Shown here: positions 15,409 to 23,759 of the stretch, in pieces
Layout of the letters: each line of letters opens with the position of its first letter
Numbering within the stretch: the stretch's first letter is position 1
NCBI GenBank assembly: GCA_002433065.1
Contig: DJHK01000041.1
Location: forward strand, 51,491 to 87,225
Origin: Chloroflexi bacterium UBA6622
GTDB lineage: Bacteria; Chloroflexota; UBA11872
Direction: 5' to 3'
DNA length: 35,735 nucleotides
Position numbers and translations under genes: made by a program
Notes under the pieces: generated by a model
What the model was told of the DNA's origin: nothing
Database searches by the model: none
The model's input: only the letters and a program-made list of their open reading frames with translations

Positions 15409-16074
15409 ATGAGTGATGTTCTTATCGCACCCTCGGTACTAGCAGCAGATTTTGCGGTCCTTGGGGAGCAAGTGCGCGAAGCAGAATTGGCCGGTGCTGA
15501 CTGGTTTCATATTGATGTGATGGATGGGCATTTTGTTCCGGCAATTAGTTTTGGCGCGCCTGTTGTTAGAGGCATCCGTGGTGTGACTTCGTTACCTCTT
15601 GATGTTCACCTGATGATTGACTCGGTGGATTCTCAATTAGAGGCCTTTGTGTCGGCAGGGGCCAATTCGATTACCGTGCATGTTGAAGCGATATCTGATC
15701 CTGCGGCAACGTTGCGGAAGATTCGCGAACTTGGTGTTCGCCCAGGTTTGACACTGCGACCGACGACTTCTGTGGATGAGGTCCTGCCATATTTGGATCT
15801 GATCGATATATTGCTCGTCATGACTGTTGAGCCGGGACTGGGTGGCCAGGAGCTGTTGCCTGAAATGCTGCCACGTATTGAATTGTTATCGGGAAGACTG
15901 CGCCAAATTCCGGGCGAATCGATATTGGTGGTGGATGGGGGATTGAATGAATCCACAATCACGCAGGCAGTATCGGCTGGGGCTCAGGTCATAGTGGCTG
16001 GTTCTGCAGTTTTTGGTGCTACTGACGGGATTTCTGCTGCACTGGCCCGTCTTCGAGTGTTGACTAGCGTCTAG
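15409..16074 (+). CDS. rpe: ribulose-phosphate 3-epimerase
   Basis: Interconverts ribulose-5-P and xylulose-5-P in the pentose phosphate or Calvin pathway. The TIM-barrel signatures are present: IAPSVLAADFAVL, FHIDVMDGHFVPAISFG (catalytic Asp and metal His), LDVHLMI, MTVEPGLGGQ, and VVDGGLNE (second catalytic Asp). The 221-residue length is normal. The ATG is preceded by GGGGAG at longer than usual spacing. It is convergent with rpmB, and the last 4 nt of the two genes overlap. Confidence 0.97.
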   Translation: MSDVLIAPSVLAADFAVLGEQVREAELAGADWFHIDVMDGHFVPAISFGAPVVRGIRGVTSLPLDVHLMIDSVDSQLEAFVSAGANSITVHVEAISDPAATLRKIRELGVRPGLTLRPTTSVDEVLPYLDLIDILLVMTVEPGLGGQELLPEMLPRIELLSGRLRQIPGESILVVDGGLNESTITQAVSAGAQVIVAGSAVFGATDGISAALARLRVLTSV

Positions 16075-16277
16075 CCTGCTTGGTTGAGGCTTCTCATGCA
16101 GCGCGTGCATACACTCACGCGCTTATACTTTCCATTCAGCATTAAACGCTTACGTTGAACGTTAGCGGACCACATCTTTGCTTTGCGTGGTGCCTTGCGT
16201 TCCCAACGACCAGAGGCCGTATGACGAATGTGACGACCAAACTGGGGTCCTGTACCGCAGACTTGACATCTGGCCAA
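16071..16277 (-). CDS. rpmB: 50S ribosomal protein L28 (zinc-binding type)
   Basis: 68-residue basic protein with ARCQVCGTGPQFG at the start, the core NVQRKRLMLNGKYKRVSVC, and CTRC near the end. The two CxxC pairs mark the zinc-binding form. It starts with TTG at 16277, 6 nt after AGGTG; an in-frame stop just upstream rules out any earlier start. It is divergent from the FakA-like gene, an arrangement (rpmB beside the DAK2 gene and recG) common in Firmicutes and Chloroflexota. Confidence 0.96.
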   Translation of the reverse strand: MARCQVCGTGPQFGRHIRHTASGRWERKAPRKAKMWSANVQRKRLMLNGKYKRVSVCTRCMRSLNQAG

Positions 16278-16344
16278 AGGTGCACCTAACTACGTTGACG
16301 GAGTTTTAGAGGAATTTCTAAGATCGAGGTCCCATGCTATCACC

Positions 16345-18009
16345 GTGGGTGTACATCTCGGCCTGAATAGTGTGAATAATTTCCAAGCCAGTGGCGAAAA
16401 TCTTGATCTCAACGACAGTGGTCGTTTCTTCAATGCTGTCGAATATGGTTTGCGGTGGCTTGAGGTGAACTCGGAGGCTATCAATCGACTAAACGTCTAT
16501 CCGGTTCCTGATGGAGACACAGGAACGAACATGGTGCTTACGCTTCGCGCTGCTATTCGAGAAGCTGGTGAGTCTGGTTTTCAAGATGTGGCAGGCGTTG
16601 CCTCTGCTCTCAGTCAGGGGGCCTTGTTAGGAGCTCGAGGGAATTCTGGAGTGATTCTTTCGCAGATCTTGCGAGGCTTTTCCGAGGGGCTGGCCGATTC
16701 ATGTGAGTTGGGTATTTCCGAATTTGCATCTGCTCTGGAGACGGCGGCCGACGTTGCGTACAAGGCGGTTACAGATCCTGTCGAGGGGACCATCTTGACT
16801 GTTGTACGGGATGCGGGTGTAGCGGCCACGTCTGCTGTTTCTCATGTTGATTCAATTGAAGACCTGCTAGCGGTAGTAGTTGATGCATCAAGGAAATCTG
16901 TTGCAAACACGCCAACTCAGCTCGCAGTTCTTGCGGAGGCCGGGGTTGTTGACGCGGGTGGACAAGGCTTGCAGGTGATTTTTGAGGGGATTCTTCGTTT
17001 TGTTCGGGGCGAAGCGCTGCCTGAGCTTGTTGAGGTTGACATCTCCTCACATGTTTCCGTGGAATTTGCCGAGGCCCATCAGAGTGATAGCCACGGATAC
17101 TGCACCGAATTTATTGTGAGAGGTTCTGGTCTTGATACCGATGTGCTGCATCGTGAACTGGAGCCTCTTGGAGACTCATTACTCGTAGTAGGTGATTCTC
17201 AACTGGTACGAGTTCATGTCCACACGGAACGCCCAGGAGATGTCGTCAACGTGGCATTGGTGCATGGGCAAATCGACAAACTCAAGGCAGAAAACATGGA
17301 TGTGCAGCAGGCTCAAAACTTTGACCAAGTTTTGAATGACGAGCCTCAGATGCCTCCCGAAAATGGGGTGGTTGCTGTCGCTGGCGGAAGCGGTCTGCAG
17401 AGCATCTTTCGGAGTCTCGGAGCTACGGTGGTCGCCGGTGGCCAGACGATGAATCCAAGCACCGGAGACCTTCTGGCTGCTATCGAGAAATTTTCTGGTT
17501 CTTCCGCATTTGTTCTGCCGAACAACGCAAATATTGGTATGGCAGCCCAACAGGCCGCGGAGCAGTCTGAAAAAGTTGTACATGTAATTCCTACAAGGTC
17601 GGTGCCTCAGGGGATCGCGGCGGCAATGAGCTTCAATCCAACTGAAAACTCGGAAAGTAATGTTCAAGCTATGAGTCAGGCTGCGAAGGAGACCGTTACG
17701 TTAGAGGTTACACGTGCGGTACGCGATGCAGTTGTCGATGGTACCCCTGTGACAGAGGGGCAATACCTTGGTCTGCTTGATGAGTGTTTGGTCGAGGTTG
17801 ATGTTGAAGCGGAAGCTGTTGCCCTTCGTATGTTAGAGCGAGTGATTGATGCTGACGTCGAAGTGGTTTCTATCTATAGCGGTGCGATGATTTCTCATGA
17901 GCAGTCCGAGGCGCTTGCTTCTGGGATCGGTGACCAATACCCAGATGTTGATGTCGAAAGTTTTAAGGGTGGGCAGGATCACTACGAATACATAATCTCG
18001 GTCGAGTAG
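16345..18009 (+). CDS. FakA-like DAK2-domain protein (fatty acid kinase subunit or relative)
   Basis: 554 residues. The N-terminal DAK2 domain has VYPVPDGDTGTNM (about residues 51-63; Asp ligands of Mg-ATP), LSQGALLGARGNSGVILSQ and AGVVDAGGQGL. A middle domain (CTEFIVRG, VRVHVHTERPGDV) and a C-terminal DegV-like lobe follow, as in S. aureus FakA/YloV. FakA phosphorylates fatty acids bound to a separate FakB protein so that they can enter phospholipids; no fakB is in this window, so substrate use is inferred. It begins with GTG and sits 14 nt before recG, the conserved yloV-recG order. Confidence 0.9.
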   Translation: MGVHLGLNSVNNFQASGENLDLNDSGRFFNAVEYGLRWLEVNSEAINRLNVYPVPDGDTGTNMVLTLRAAIREAGESGFQDVAGVASALSQGALLGARGNSGVILSQILRGFSEGLADSCELGISEFASALETAADVAYKAVTDPVEGTILTVVRDAGVAATSAVSHVDSIEDLLAVVVDASRKSVANTPTQLAVLAEAGVVDAGGQGLQVIFEGILRFVRGEALPELVEVDISSHVSVEFAEAHQSDSHGYCTEFIVRGSGLDTDVLHRELEPLGDSLLVVGDSQLVRVHVHTERPGDVVNVALVHGQIDKLKAENMDVQQAQNFDQVLNDEPQMPPENGVVAVAGGSGLQSIFRSLGATVVAGGQTMNPSTGDLLAAIEKFSGSSAFVLPNNANIGMAAQQAAEQSEKVVHVIPTRSVPQGIAAAMSFNPTENSESNVQAMSQAAKETVTLEVTRAVRDAVVDGTPVTEGQYLGLLDECLVEVDVEAEAVALRMLERVIDADVEVVSIYSGAMISHEQSEALASGIGDQYPDVDVESFKGGQDHYEYIISVE

Positions 18010-18023
18010 TAGTACCACCAGGC

Positions 18024-20372
18024 ATGCCGAAGAGGATTCAAGACACGCAGTCCGTTGAACCAGGTCAAGTTTTGCTCCGCGCTGATCCAACGCCAGCAGC
18101 GATCAAGCAGGTTCGACTAATTCTCGAGAAGGAAGAAGTTTCAGGTTATGACGATTCGTCGGCACCAGGCGGGCTATCAGCATGGATGGCTGGTGCAGGC
18201 AGGGCGGTGGGGTTCCTCACACAACTCTCTAATTATTCCGGTTTGCGTCCCAGCACTCGAGAGCAGCTAGCTCAAAGTGTGATGGACAATTTGGCATGTG
18301 CTGGCAGGCATGTTCCGGACCAAGCAATTGCCCCGGTAACCGATGTGTCTGGCATAGGCACCACCGCTGCAAAACGATTGTCAGTGCTGGGGATTGGGAC
18401 TGTTGGTCAACTGCTTCGACATCGGCCGCGTCGCTACATCGACAGGTCTTCGATTGTGCGCATAGCTGAAGCTCGGTATGGACAGGAGGTCACGCTTATA
18501 GGCCACGTCAGCCAGATAGAGGTGCGCTCTGCTCGATCCAGGCGAATGCGGGTGGTCGAGGCAACGATTGCTGATGAAACTGGGAAAATTAAGGCGGTAT
18601 GGTTTAATCAGGCATATCTGGCTCGAACTTTGAATAGTCGAAGCAACGTGGCGTTCGCTGGGCGGATCGAGTCAGGACCTCAAGGATTGCAACTAACAAG
18701 TCCTGAGTATGAGTTGGACTTAGGTCGGATGGTTAACGCTGGGCGTCTTGTTCCGGTATATCCCCTTACGCGAGGTGTTTCGCAGCGGCAAGTTCGACGG
18801 TGGGTTTCAACCGCAATTGAAAACTACGCTGGAAGTCTTCACGATGTCCTCGACGAAAAGATACGTTTACGAAGCCACCTGCCGGAGATTACGGAGGCGG
18901 TTCGTGATTTGCACTTTCCTGATAGTCAGGCTGCGGCGGACGGGGCAGTTAGACGTTTTGCGTTCGAAGAGCTGTTGCTCTATCAGCTAGCGATCATGAA
19001 ACACAGGCGAGACTGGCTGCGAAGTAGGCCAGGCCGTAGTGTTCGGATCCGGCAAGACACGCTGACTGCGTTCGGTGGGAGGTTGCCATTTAAATTGACC
19101 GGCGACCAGCGTAGTTCGTTGGCAGAGATTTTGACGGATCTTCGTAGGGATAGGCCGATGAGTCGGTTGCTCCAAGGCGACGTGGGCTCTGGGAAAACGG
19201 CGGTGGCTGCTGGCGCATTATTTGCTGTTGTTGGTGACGGTTGGCAGGGCGCAATGCTGGCTCCTACGGAAGTTTTGGCGGAGCAGCATGCTCAAACGCT
19301 CCGAGAAATGCTTCAGCCGTTGGATGTGAGGATTGAACTTATTACCGGAGGTGTTCCAGCGTCTGACAAGCGAAAAATATGGCGCGATGTTGAACTTGGA
19401 AAAGTCGATGTTGTTGTTGGCACGCATGCAATTATTCAGCGAAGCGCTCGATTCAAACGACTGAATCTGGCAATAGTTGATGAGCAACATCGCTTTGGTG
19501 TTCGTCAGCGTAGTGAGATGCGGGCGAAGGGTTTCAACCCCCATCTATTGGCCATGACGGCGACTCCCATTCCGCGCACGTTGGCATTAACCTTATATGG
19601 GGATTTGGATATCAGCACATTGCGGCAACTACCAGCTGGTAGGCGGCCAGTTAAAACCTCGTTTGTGCCCAGTAGTCGACGACAGGAGGCCTACAGTTTT
19701 ATTAAAGGGCAGATCGCCGCTGGTCGGCAAGTGTTCATTGTTTTTCCCATAATCGAAGAGTCTGACGCATTGAATGCTAGGGCGGCCGTGGAAGAGTATG
19801 AAAGGCTCTCAGAGACGGTGTTTAACGACCCCGGCCATTCTGTAGGCTTACTCCACGGACGAATGAGCTCCACTGCCAAGGAACAGGTTATGCGCGAGTT
19901 CAGAGATGGAGAGATGAATGTGCTTGTTAGTACTGCTGTGGTTGAGGTTGGAATAGATGTTCCCAATGCGACGGTAATACTTATTGAGGGCGCGGACAGG
20001 TTTGGGCTGTCACAGTTACATCAGCTTCGGGGTAGGGTTGGTAGAGGGGCGCATTCGTCCTACTGCTTATTAATGAGTGAGGCTTCGGGCGTGGAAGAGA
20101 ATGAAAGGCTGGCGACCTTGCAAACAACTGATGACGGATTTGCACTTGCTGAGCGTGACCTGGAACTCCGAGGTCCAGGCAATGTCATGGGTACTCGCCA
20201 GAGCGGTGTCCACGGCTTTACATTTGCATCGGTAACAGATTTGGAGACAGTTAAACAGGCGCGAAGAGAAGCTAGTGGCTTACTGGGGAAGGATCCTGAT
20301 CTTGTTCAGCAAGACAACGCGTTGTTGGCAAACGCTGTGAGTTCAGTGCTTGCTGAAAACGAGTGGAGCTAA
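18024..20372 (+). CDS. recG: ATP-dependent DNA helicase RecG
   Basis: Remodels stalled replication forks and Holliday junctions. Helicase motifs are intact: Walker A GDVGSGKTAVAA (about residue 385), DEQH in IVDEQHRFGVRQRSE (about 485), TATPIPRTLAL, and motif VI QLRGRVGRG. The wedge domain with its OB-fold lies at about 145-250, and the C-terminal ERDLELRGPGNVMGTRQSG is the family signature. At 782 residues it is longer than E. coli RecG (693), the extra length being an N-terminal domain of about 90 residues, as reported for several phyla. ATG start 14 nt after the DAK2 gene; rsmD follows within 9 nt. Confidence 0.97.
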   Translation: MPKRIQDTQSVEPGQVLLRADPTPAAIKQVRLILEKEEVSGYDDSSAPGGLSAWMAGAGRAVGFLTQLSNYSGLRPSTREQLAQSVMDNLACAGRHVPDQAIAPVTDVSGIGTTAAKRLSVLGIGTVGQLLRHRPRRYIDRSSIVRIAEARYGQEVTLIGHVSQIEVRSARSRRMRVVEATIADETGKIKAVWFNQAYLARTLNSRSNVAFAGRIESGPQGLQLTSPEYELDLGRMVNAGRLVPVYPLTRGVSQRQVRRWVSTAIENYAGSLHDVLDEKIRLRSHLPEITEAVRDLHFPDSQAAADGAVRRFAFEELLLYQLAIMKHRRDWLRSRPGRSVRIRQDTLTAFGGRLPFKLTGDQRSSLAEILTDLRRDRPMSRLLQGDVGSGKTAVAAGALFAVVGDGWQGAMLAPTEVLAEQHAQTLREMLQPLDVRIELITGGVPASDKRKIWRDVELGKVDVVVGTHAIIQRSARFKRLNLAIVDEQHRFGVRQRSEMRAKGFNPHLLAMTATPIPRTLALTLYGDLDISTLRQLPAGRRPVKTSFVPSSRRQEAYSFIKGQIAAGRQVFIVFPIIEESDALNARAAVEEYERLSETVFNDPGHSVGLLHGRMSSTAKEQVMREFRDGEMNVLVSTAVVEVGIDVPNATVILIEGADRFGLSQLHQLRGRVGRGAHSSYCLLMSEASGVEENERLATLQTTDDGFALAERDLELRGPGNVMGTRQSGVHGFTFASVTDLETVKQARREASGLLGKDPDLVQQDNALLANAVSSVLAENEWS

Positions 20373-20381
20373 GAGGGGTTA

Positions 20382-20936
20382 GTGGCGGGACGTCGTAGCT
20401 CTCTTCGTGTAGCCACGGGAGAACTGCGTGGTCGTCGTTTAAAGGTCCCGAATGGTGTTCGGCCTACTACTGACAGAGTTCGTGCCGCTATGTTCGATGC
20501 GCTTCAGCAAGAACCTCCTGCCCGGGTTCTTGATCTGTTCGCTGGTTCAGGATCACTCGGAATAGAGGCATATAGTCGAGGTTCTGAATTCATTCTATTT
20601 GTTGAACGAAGTCGGAGCGCTGCCAAAGTTATTAAAGAAAACCTTGAGAGCCTGGAAATAGATACTCAGGCTGACATCCTGATCAGGGATGTTTTTAGGG
20701 CCGACTTAAGAGGCGCGGGTCCTTTTGGTCTTGTGTTTGCCGATCCTCCTTATGCCGATGATCCATGGGCTGGAGTTTTTGAAGGCATAACAGTTTCAGG
20801 TGTGCTTGCGAGAGATGCTCGAATAATTGTTGAAGTCAGTAGTCGGCAGGGTGTTCCGGAAGCTCCAGGTGGATGGGTTTGTTGGAAGACTAGACGTCAC
20901 GGAGATTCCGAATTTGCGATCTTTGTGCGCGAGTGA
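20382..20936 (+). CDS. rsmD: 16S rRNA (guanine-966-N2)-methyltransferase
   Basis: Methylates G966 of 16S rRNA in assembled 30S particles. The Rossmann signature VLDLFAGSGSLGIEAYSRG and the catalytic FADPPY are visible, preceded by GELRGRRLKVP and RPTTDRVRAAMFDAL. 184 residues, full length. It begins with GTG with AGAGGGG 3 nt away. The pair rsmD-coaD is widely conserved. Confidence 0.96.
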   Translation: MAGRRSSLRVATGELRGRRLKVPNGVRPTTDRVRAAMFDALQQEPPARVLDLFAGSGSLGIEAYSRGSEFILFVERSRSAAKVIKENLESLEIDTQADILIRDVFRADLRGAGPFGLVFADPPYADDPWAGVFEGITVSGVLARDARIIVEVSSRQGVPEAPGGWVCWKTRRHGDSEFAIFVRE

Positions 20937-20960
20937 CCAAAACGTTTTTCGATCCGTCGG

Positions 20961-20966
20961 TATAAT
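20961..20966 (+). promoter_or_regulatory. consensus -10 TATAAT before coaD
   Basis: A perfect TATAAT lies 26 bp upstream of the coaD ATG, with a strong AAGGAGGA ribosome site between them. No TTGACA-like -35 is seen at 16-18 bp. It would give coaD and the downstream fab genes their own transcription start near 20973, inside the long plus-strand run. Confidence 0.5.
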
Positions 20967-20992
20967 GGCCACATATATAAGGAGGACTGGGA

Positions 20993-21484
20993 ATGCGTGC
21001 ATTGTTCCCCGCCTCGTTCGACCCGGTCACAAATGGTCATATGGACATCCTAAATAGGGTTTCCGTTGTGTTTGACAGTGTCGTGGCAGGAGTTGTTGAT
21101 AATGCGCGCGCTGGAAATCTTTTTGCTACGCAAGAACGTGTTGACCTTCTGCAGTCGGCAGTTGTTAGTTTGGACAACGTTGAAGTGCTTCCATATACGG
21201 GGCTAACTGTGGACTTTGCACGTCAAGTAAAGGCAAGTGTTCTGGTGCGTGGGCTACGTGCCGTGTCAGACTTTGAGTATGAGTTTGCGTTGTCGGCAAT
21301 GAATCGACGTCTACACCCGGATATAGACACAATGTTTTTTCTCTCAGCGCCGGAGCATTCATTTGTGAGTTCGTCTTTGATACGCGAAATTGGGGCGCTA
21401 GGCCGGTCTGTCGAGCCATTTGTTCCGGCTAACGTAAATGAAGCTATTTGTAAGAAGTTCGCGCAAAGCGCGGATCGGAGGTAG
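20993..21484 (+). CDS. coaD: phosphopantetheine adenylyltransferase
   Basis: Makes dephospho-CoA from 4'-phosphopantetheine and ATP. The nucleotidyl-transfer motif is FDPVTNGHMDI, and the family phrases LVRGLRAVSDFEYEF, ALSAMNRRLHPDI and FVSSSLIREI are all present. 163 residues. The start has the best ribosome site in the window (AAGGAGGA, 6 nt spacing). CoA made here also supplies the phosphopantetheine arm of AcpP, encoded in the same window. Confidence 0.97.
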   Translation: MRALFPASFDPVTNGHMDILNRVSVVFDSVVAGVVDNARAGNLFATQERVDLLQSAVVSLDNVEVLPYTGLTVDFARQVKASVLVRGLRAVSDFEYEFALSAMNRRLHPDIDTMFFLSAPEHSFVSSSLIREIGALGRSVEPFVPANVNEAICKKFAQSADRR

Positions 21485-21490
21485 AACGTC

Positions 21491-21973
21491 ATCGACCTCA
21501 TCAATCTTATTGAACGTTTGGAATCGCTGGTGAGCAGTGCCCAGCGCGTTCCGTTGATGCAAAAATCTCTTGTAGACGAAAAGGCCCTACTTGAGATTAT
21601 TGACGAGATGCGAATTCGGATTCCAGAAGAGATTCGCGAGGCCAGGCAGTTAATGCGAGAAAGAGAACAGATTCCACAGTCAGCTCAAATGGAGGCTGAT
21701 CAAATCATTCAGGAGGCGCGAGAGCAAGCCGATCAACTTATCCGGGATGAGGAGATCGTCAAGGAAGCGGAAGCTCGGGCCCAGCAACTCATTGGGGAAG
21801 TTGAGGAACAGGCTGAAGCCTCTCGTGAAGAGATGGACGTGTACGCTTTGAATATGTTGCGTGACTTGGAACGTCGTCTCCAGTCACACCTTTCAAGTAT
21901 CCAGCGTGGCGTGCTTGCTTTGGATGAAGAAGCTGCGGTTGCTGGTGATCTCGAGGACGAGGATCCCGTTTAA
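21491..21973 (+). CDS. SepIVA/DivIVA-like coiled-coil protein, probable ATC start
   Basis: About 160 residues, mostly charged coiled coil from residue 40 to 145 (AREQADQLIRDEEIVKEAEA, EEQAEASREEMDVYALNML). Relatives are encoded between coaD and DUF177 in Chloroflexota and, as the septation factor SepIVA, in mycobacteria. A role in division or envelope growth is inferred from that. The first canonical start is TTG 21518, but the frame continues upstream as IDLINLIERLE, which matches the usual N-terminus of these proteins and contains no ATG, GTG or TTG. A strong GGAGGT (21477-21482) lies 8 nt before ATC 21491 and 35 nt before TTG 21518. This makes the ATC (or the GTC before it) the better start. 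Confidence 0.8.
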   Translation: MDLINLIERLESLVSSAQRVPLMQKSLVDEKALLEIIDEMRIRIPEEIREARQLMREREQIPQSAQMEADQIIQEAREQADQLIRDEEIVKEAEARAQQLIGEVEEQAEASREEMDVYALNMLRDLERRLQSHLSSIQRGVLALDEEAAVAGDLEDEDPV

Positions 21974-22010
21974 GACGGGAGTTGTGTAAGTCGGTCGGGC
22001 ATCGAACTCC

Positions 22011-22535
22011 ATGGCTGATTTTGTGTTTAATGTGTCCAGGCTTTTGGGTCAGCAACCGGGGGCCCAGCGTGCTGAGGCTGTGGAAGCTCCCTGTGCAGTA
22101 ATGAAGGTTCCTGAACTAATCAAGCCAGTGTTGGGTACGGCCCGCATGACACGGATCGAAAATGCGATTCTTGTTTCGGGAAACATGAGGTCCACCGTCC
22201 GGGTTCCTTGTGCGCGTTGTGACTGTGATGTTGATGTTGATGTTGAATTTGAGTTAGCGGACCAGTTCGTACCTGTAGGCTCAGATCTTTCTGAAGAAAA
22301 TCAACAATACTTGGCTGACTGTTGGCGTTTGGATAAGAGGCACAATCTTGATTTGATCGAAGTTCTCGCAGAAGGTGTTGTGAGCGCAATCCCACCTTTT
22401 GCCGCATGTGATCAGGGTTGTAGGGTTTCTGAGCTTGAAGAGGAAACTTCGGGGCCACGTATTGATCCTCGGTTTGAGCCGCTCTACAAGATTCGTCAAG
22501 ATATGTTTCCTAAGGACCTTAAAGATGAGGGATAA
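22011..22535 (+). CDS. DUF177 (YceD) family protein
   Basis: 174 residues beginning MADFVFNVSRLLG, with a cysteine motif VPCARC near residue 66 and a second cysteine pair near CDQGC in the C-terminal half, typical of the YceD/DUF177 family. In plants and E. coli this family is linked to 23S rRNA processing or L32/ribosome accumulation; the exact biochemistry is unclear. It lies directly before rpmF, as in most bacteria; 3 nt separate the two genes. Confidence 0.92.
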   Translation: MADFVFNVSRLLGQQPGAQRAEAVEAPCAVMKVPELIKPVLGTARMTRIENAILVSGNMRSTVRVPCARCDCDVDVDVEFELADQFVPVGSDLSEENQQYLADCWRLDKRHNLDLIEVLAEGVVSAIPPFAACDQGCRVSELEEETSGPRIDPRFEPLYKIRQDMFPKDLKDEG

Positions 22536-22538
22536 TGG

Positions 22539-22745
22539 TTGACTGTGGGTGCTCTTCCTAAACGCCGTCTAACTAGGTCCAGGTCCCGAGCTCGTCGTCA
22601 TGCTACGAGGGCTCGTAGGCCGAATTTGGGCCGTTGTGCTACGTGTGGCTCGCTTGTTACCAGTCATCGAGTTTGTCCTGTATGTGGTAACTACCGTGGT
22701 GTTCCTGTCACGGAGCCTACGGGACGAGCATCAAAGTACCGATAA
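22539..22745 (+). CDS. rpmF: 50S ribosomal protein L32 (zinc-binding type)
   Basis: 68-residue, highly basic N-terminus (LPKRRLTRSRSRARRHATR) followed by CATCG and CPVCGNY, the two CxxC pairs of the zinc form of L32. TTG 22539 is preferred because GAGGG ends 7 nt upstream; GTG 22545 is in frame. The overlapping ATG at 22535 is out of frame. L32 lines the large subunit near the peptide exit region. It is followed by fabD, the classic rpmF-fab linkage, but without plsX. Confidence 0.95.
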   Translation: MTVGALPKRRLTRSRSRARRHATRARRPNLGRCATCGSLVTSHRVCPVCGNYRGVPVTEPTGRASKYR

Positions 22746-22769
22746 TCAGACGGTCTAGTAACGGTAGGC

Positions 22770-23759
22770 ATGGCTGAAGATACGCCTCGGGTGGCCTATG
22801 TTTTTCCCGGCCAAGGGTCACAGGCTTTTGGGATGGGCCTTGGACTTTATAAGCAATCCTCCGCGGCTCAACAGGTTTGGCATGCTGCTGACGCGAGCGG
22901 AAATGAGTTGCTCACCCCCCATGTCTTCGACGGTGTCGCTGAAAGTTTGCGTCCGACGGATGTTCAGCAGCCAGCCATCGTCGCTACCTCGATTGCTGCA
23001 CTTGCTGCATTTAACGAAGAACTTGGTCTTCAACAGGTGTTTGTTGGGTCGGGCTATCCTATTAATGTAGTTGTATTTGCTGGGCATAGTGTCGGGTTAG
23101 TTTCTGCGCTGGTAGGGGCAGGCTGTACGCCCATAGATGAGGCAGTAGCTCTTGTTCGAGATAGAGGCCGCTATATGGCGGCGGCAGCTCGCGACAAGCC
23201 AGGAAGTATGGTTGCCGTGCTCGGACTCGATCCCGCTTCAGTGGAAGCTTTAGTAGAGTCAATTCGGACCAGGGTTCCTGGAAGCTATTTGTCAGTTGCT
23301 AATGTGAATTCCCCCCAGCAAGTAGTCGTGGCAGGTGATCTCTTGGCTATAGATCACCTGGTTAATGAGGGGCGTGCACGTGGGGCACGTCGGGTGATCC
23401 CGTTAGATGTAAGTGGTGCGTTCCATTCAATAGCGATGCTGCCAGCACGTGAATCTATGCGGAAGCGTCTGCTGGCTGTCGGCATTGATGCGCCTTTTGC
23501 GCCAGTTCTTAGTAATGTGGACGCCACTGAGCTAACAACTCCTTCTGAAATCAGAGCTGAGCTGGCAGATCACATCGTTGCACCAGTGCAGTGGTTAGAT
23601 GGCGTGCGAAAGATTGAAACGATGGGGGTGAAGCATGTTGTTGAGTTTGGACATGGATCCGTCCTTACGGGCATGCTGCGTCGTACTGTGAAGGAAGTTG
23701 AGTTGCATAACGTGTTTGATGTGGAATCAGCAAGGTCAGTAGCAGGCATACTTACATAA
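22770..23759 (+). CDS. fabD: malonyl-CoA:ACP transacylase
   Basis: Loads malonate from CoA onto acyl carrier protein. FPGQGSQ (12-18) forms the oxyanion side, GHSVG carries the nucleophile Ser107, and GAFHS carries catalytic His219. 329 residues. The nucleophile elbow reads GHSVGLVSAL where most FabD proteins have GHS-L/V-GE, so the usual Glu after the second Gly is Leu. There is also a few-residue insertion before it (FVGSGYPINV). All other catalytic residues are kept, so activity is expected. Its stop overlaps the fabG start in TAATG. Confidence 0.95.
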   Translation: MAEDTPRVAYVFPGQGSQAFGMGLGLYKQSSAAQQVWHAADASGNELLTPHVFDGVAESLRPTDVQQPAIVATSIAALAAFNEELGLQQVFVGSGYPINVVVFAGHSVGLVSALVGAGCTPIDEAVALVRDRGRYMAAAARDKPGSMVAVLGLDPASVEALVESIRTRVPGSYLSVANVNSPQQVVVAGDLLAIDHLVNEGRARGARRVIPLDVSGAFHSIAMLPARESMRKRLLAVGIDAPFAPVLSNVDATELTTPSEIRAELADHIVAPVQWLDGVRKIETMGVKHVVEFGHGSVLTGMLRRTVKEVELHNVFDVESARSVAGILT

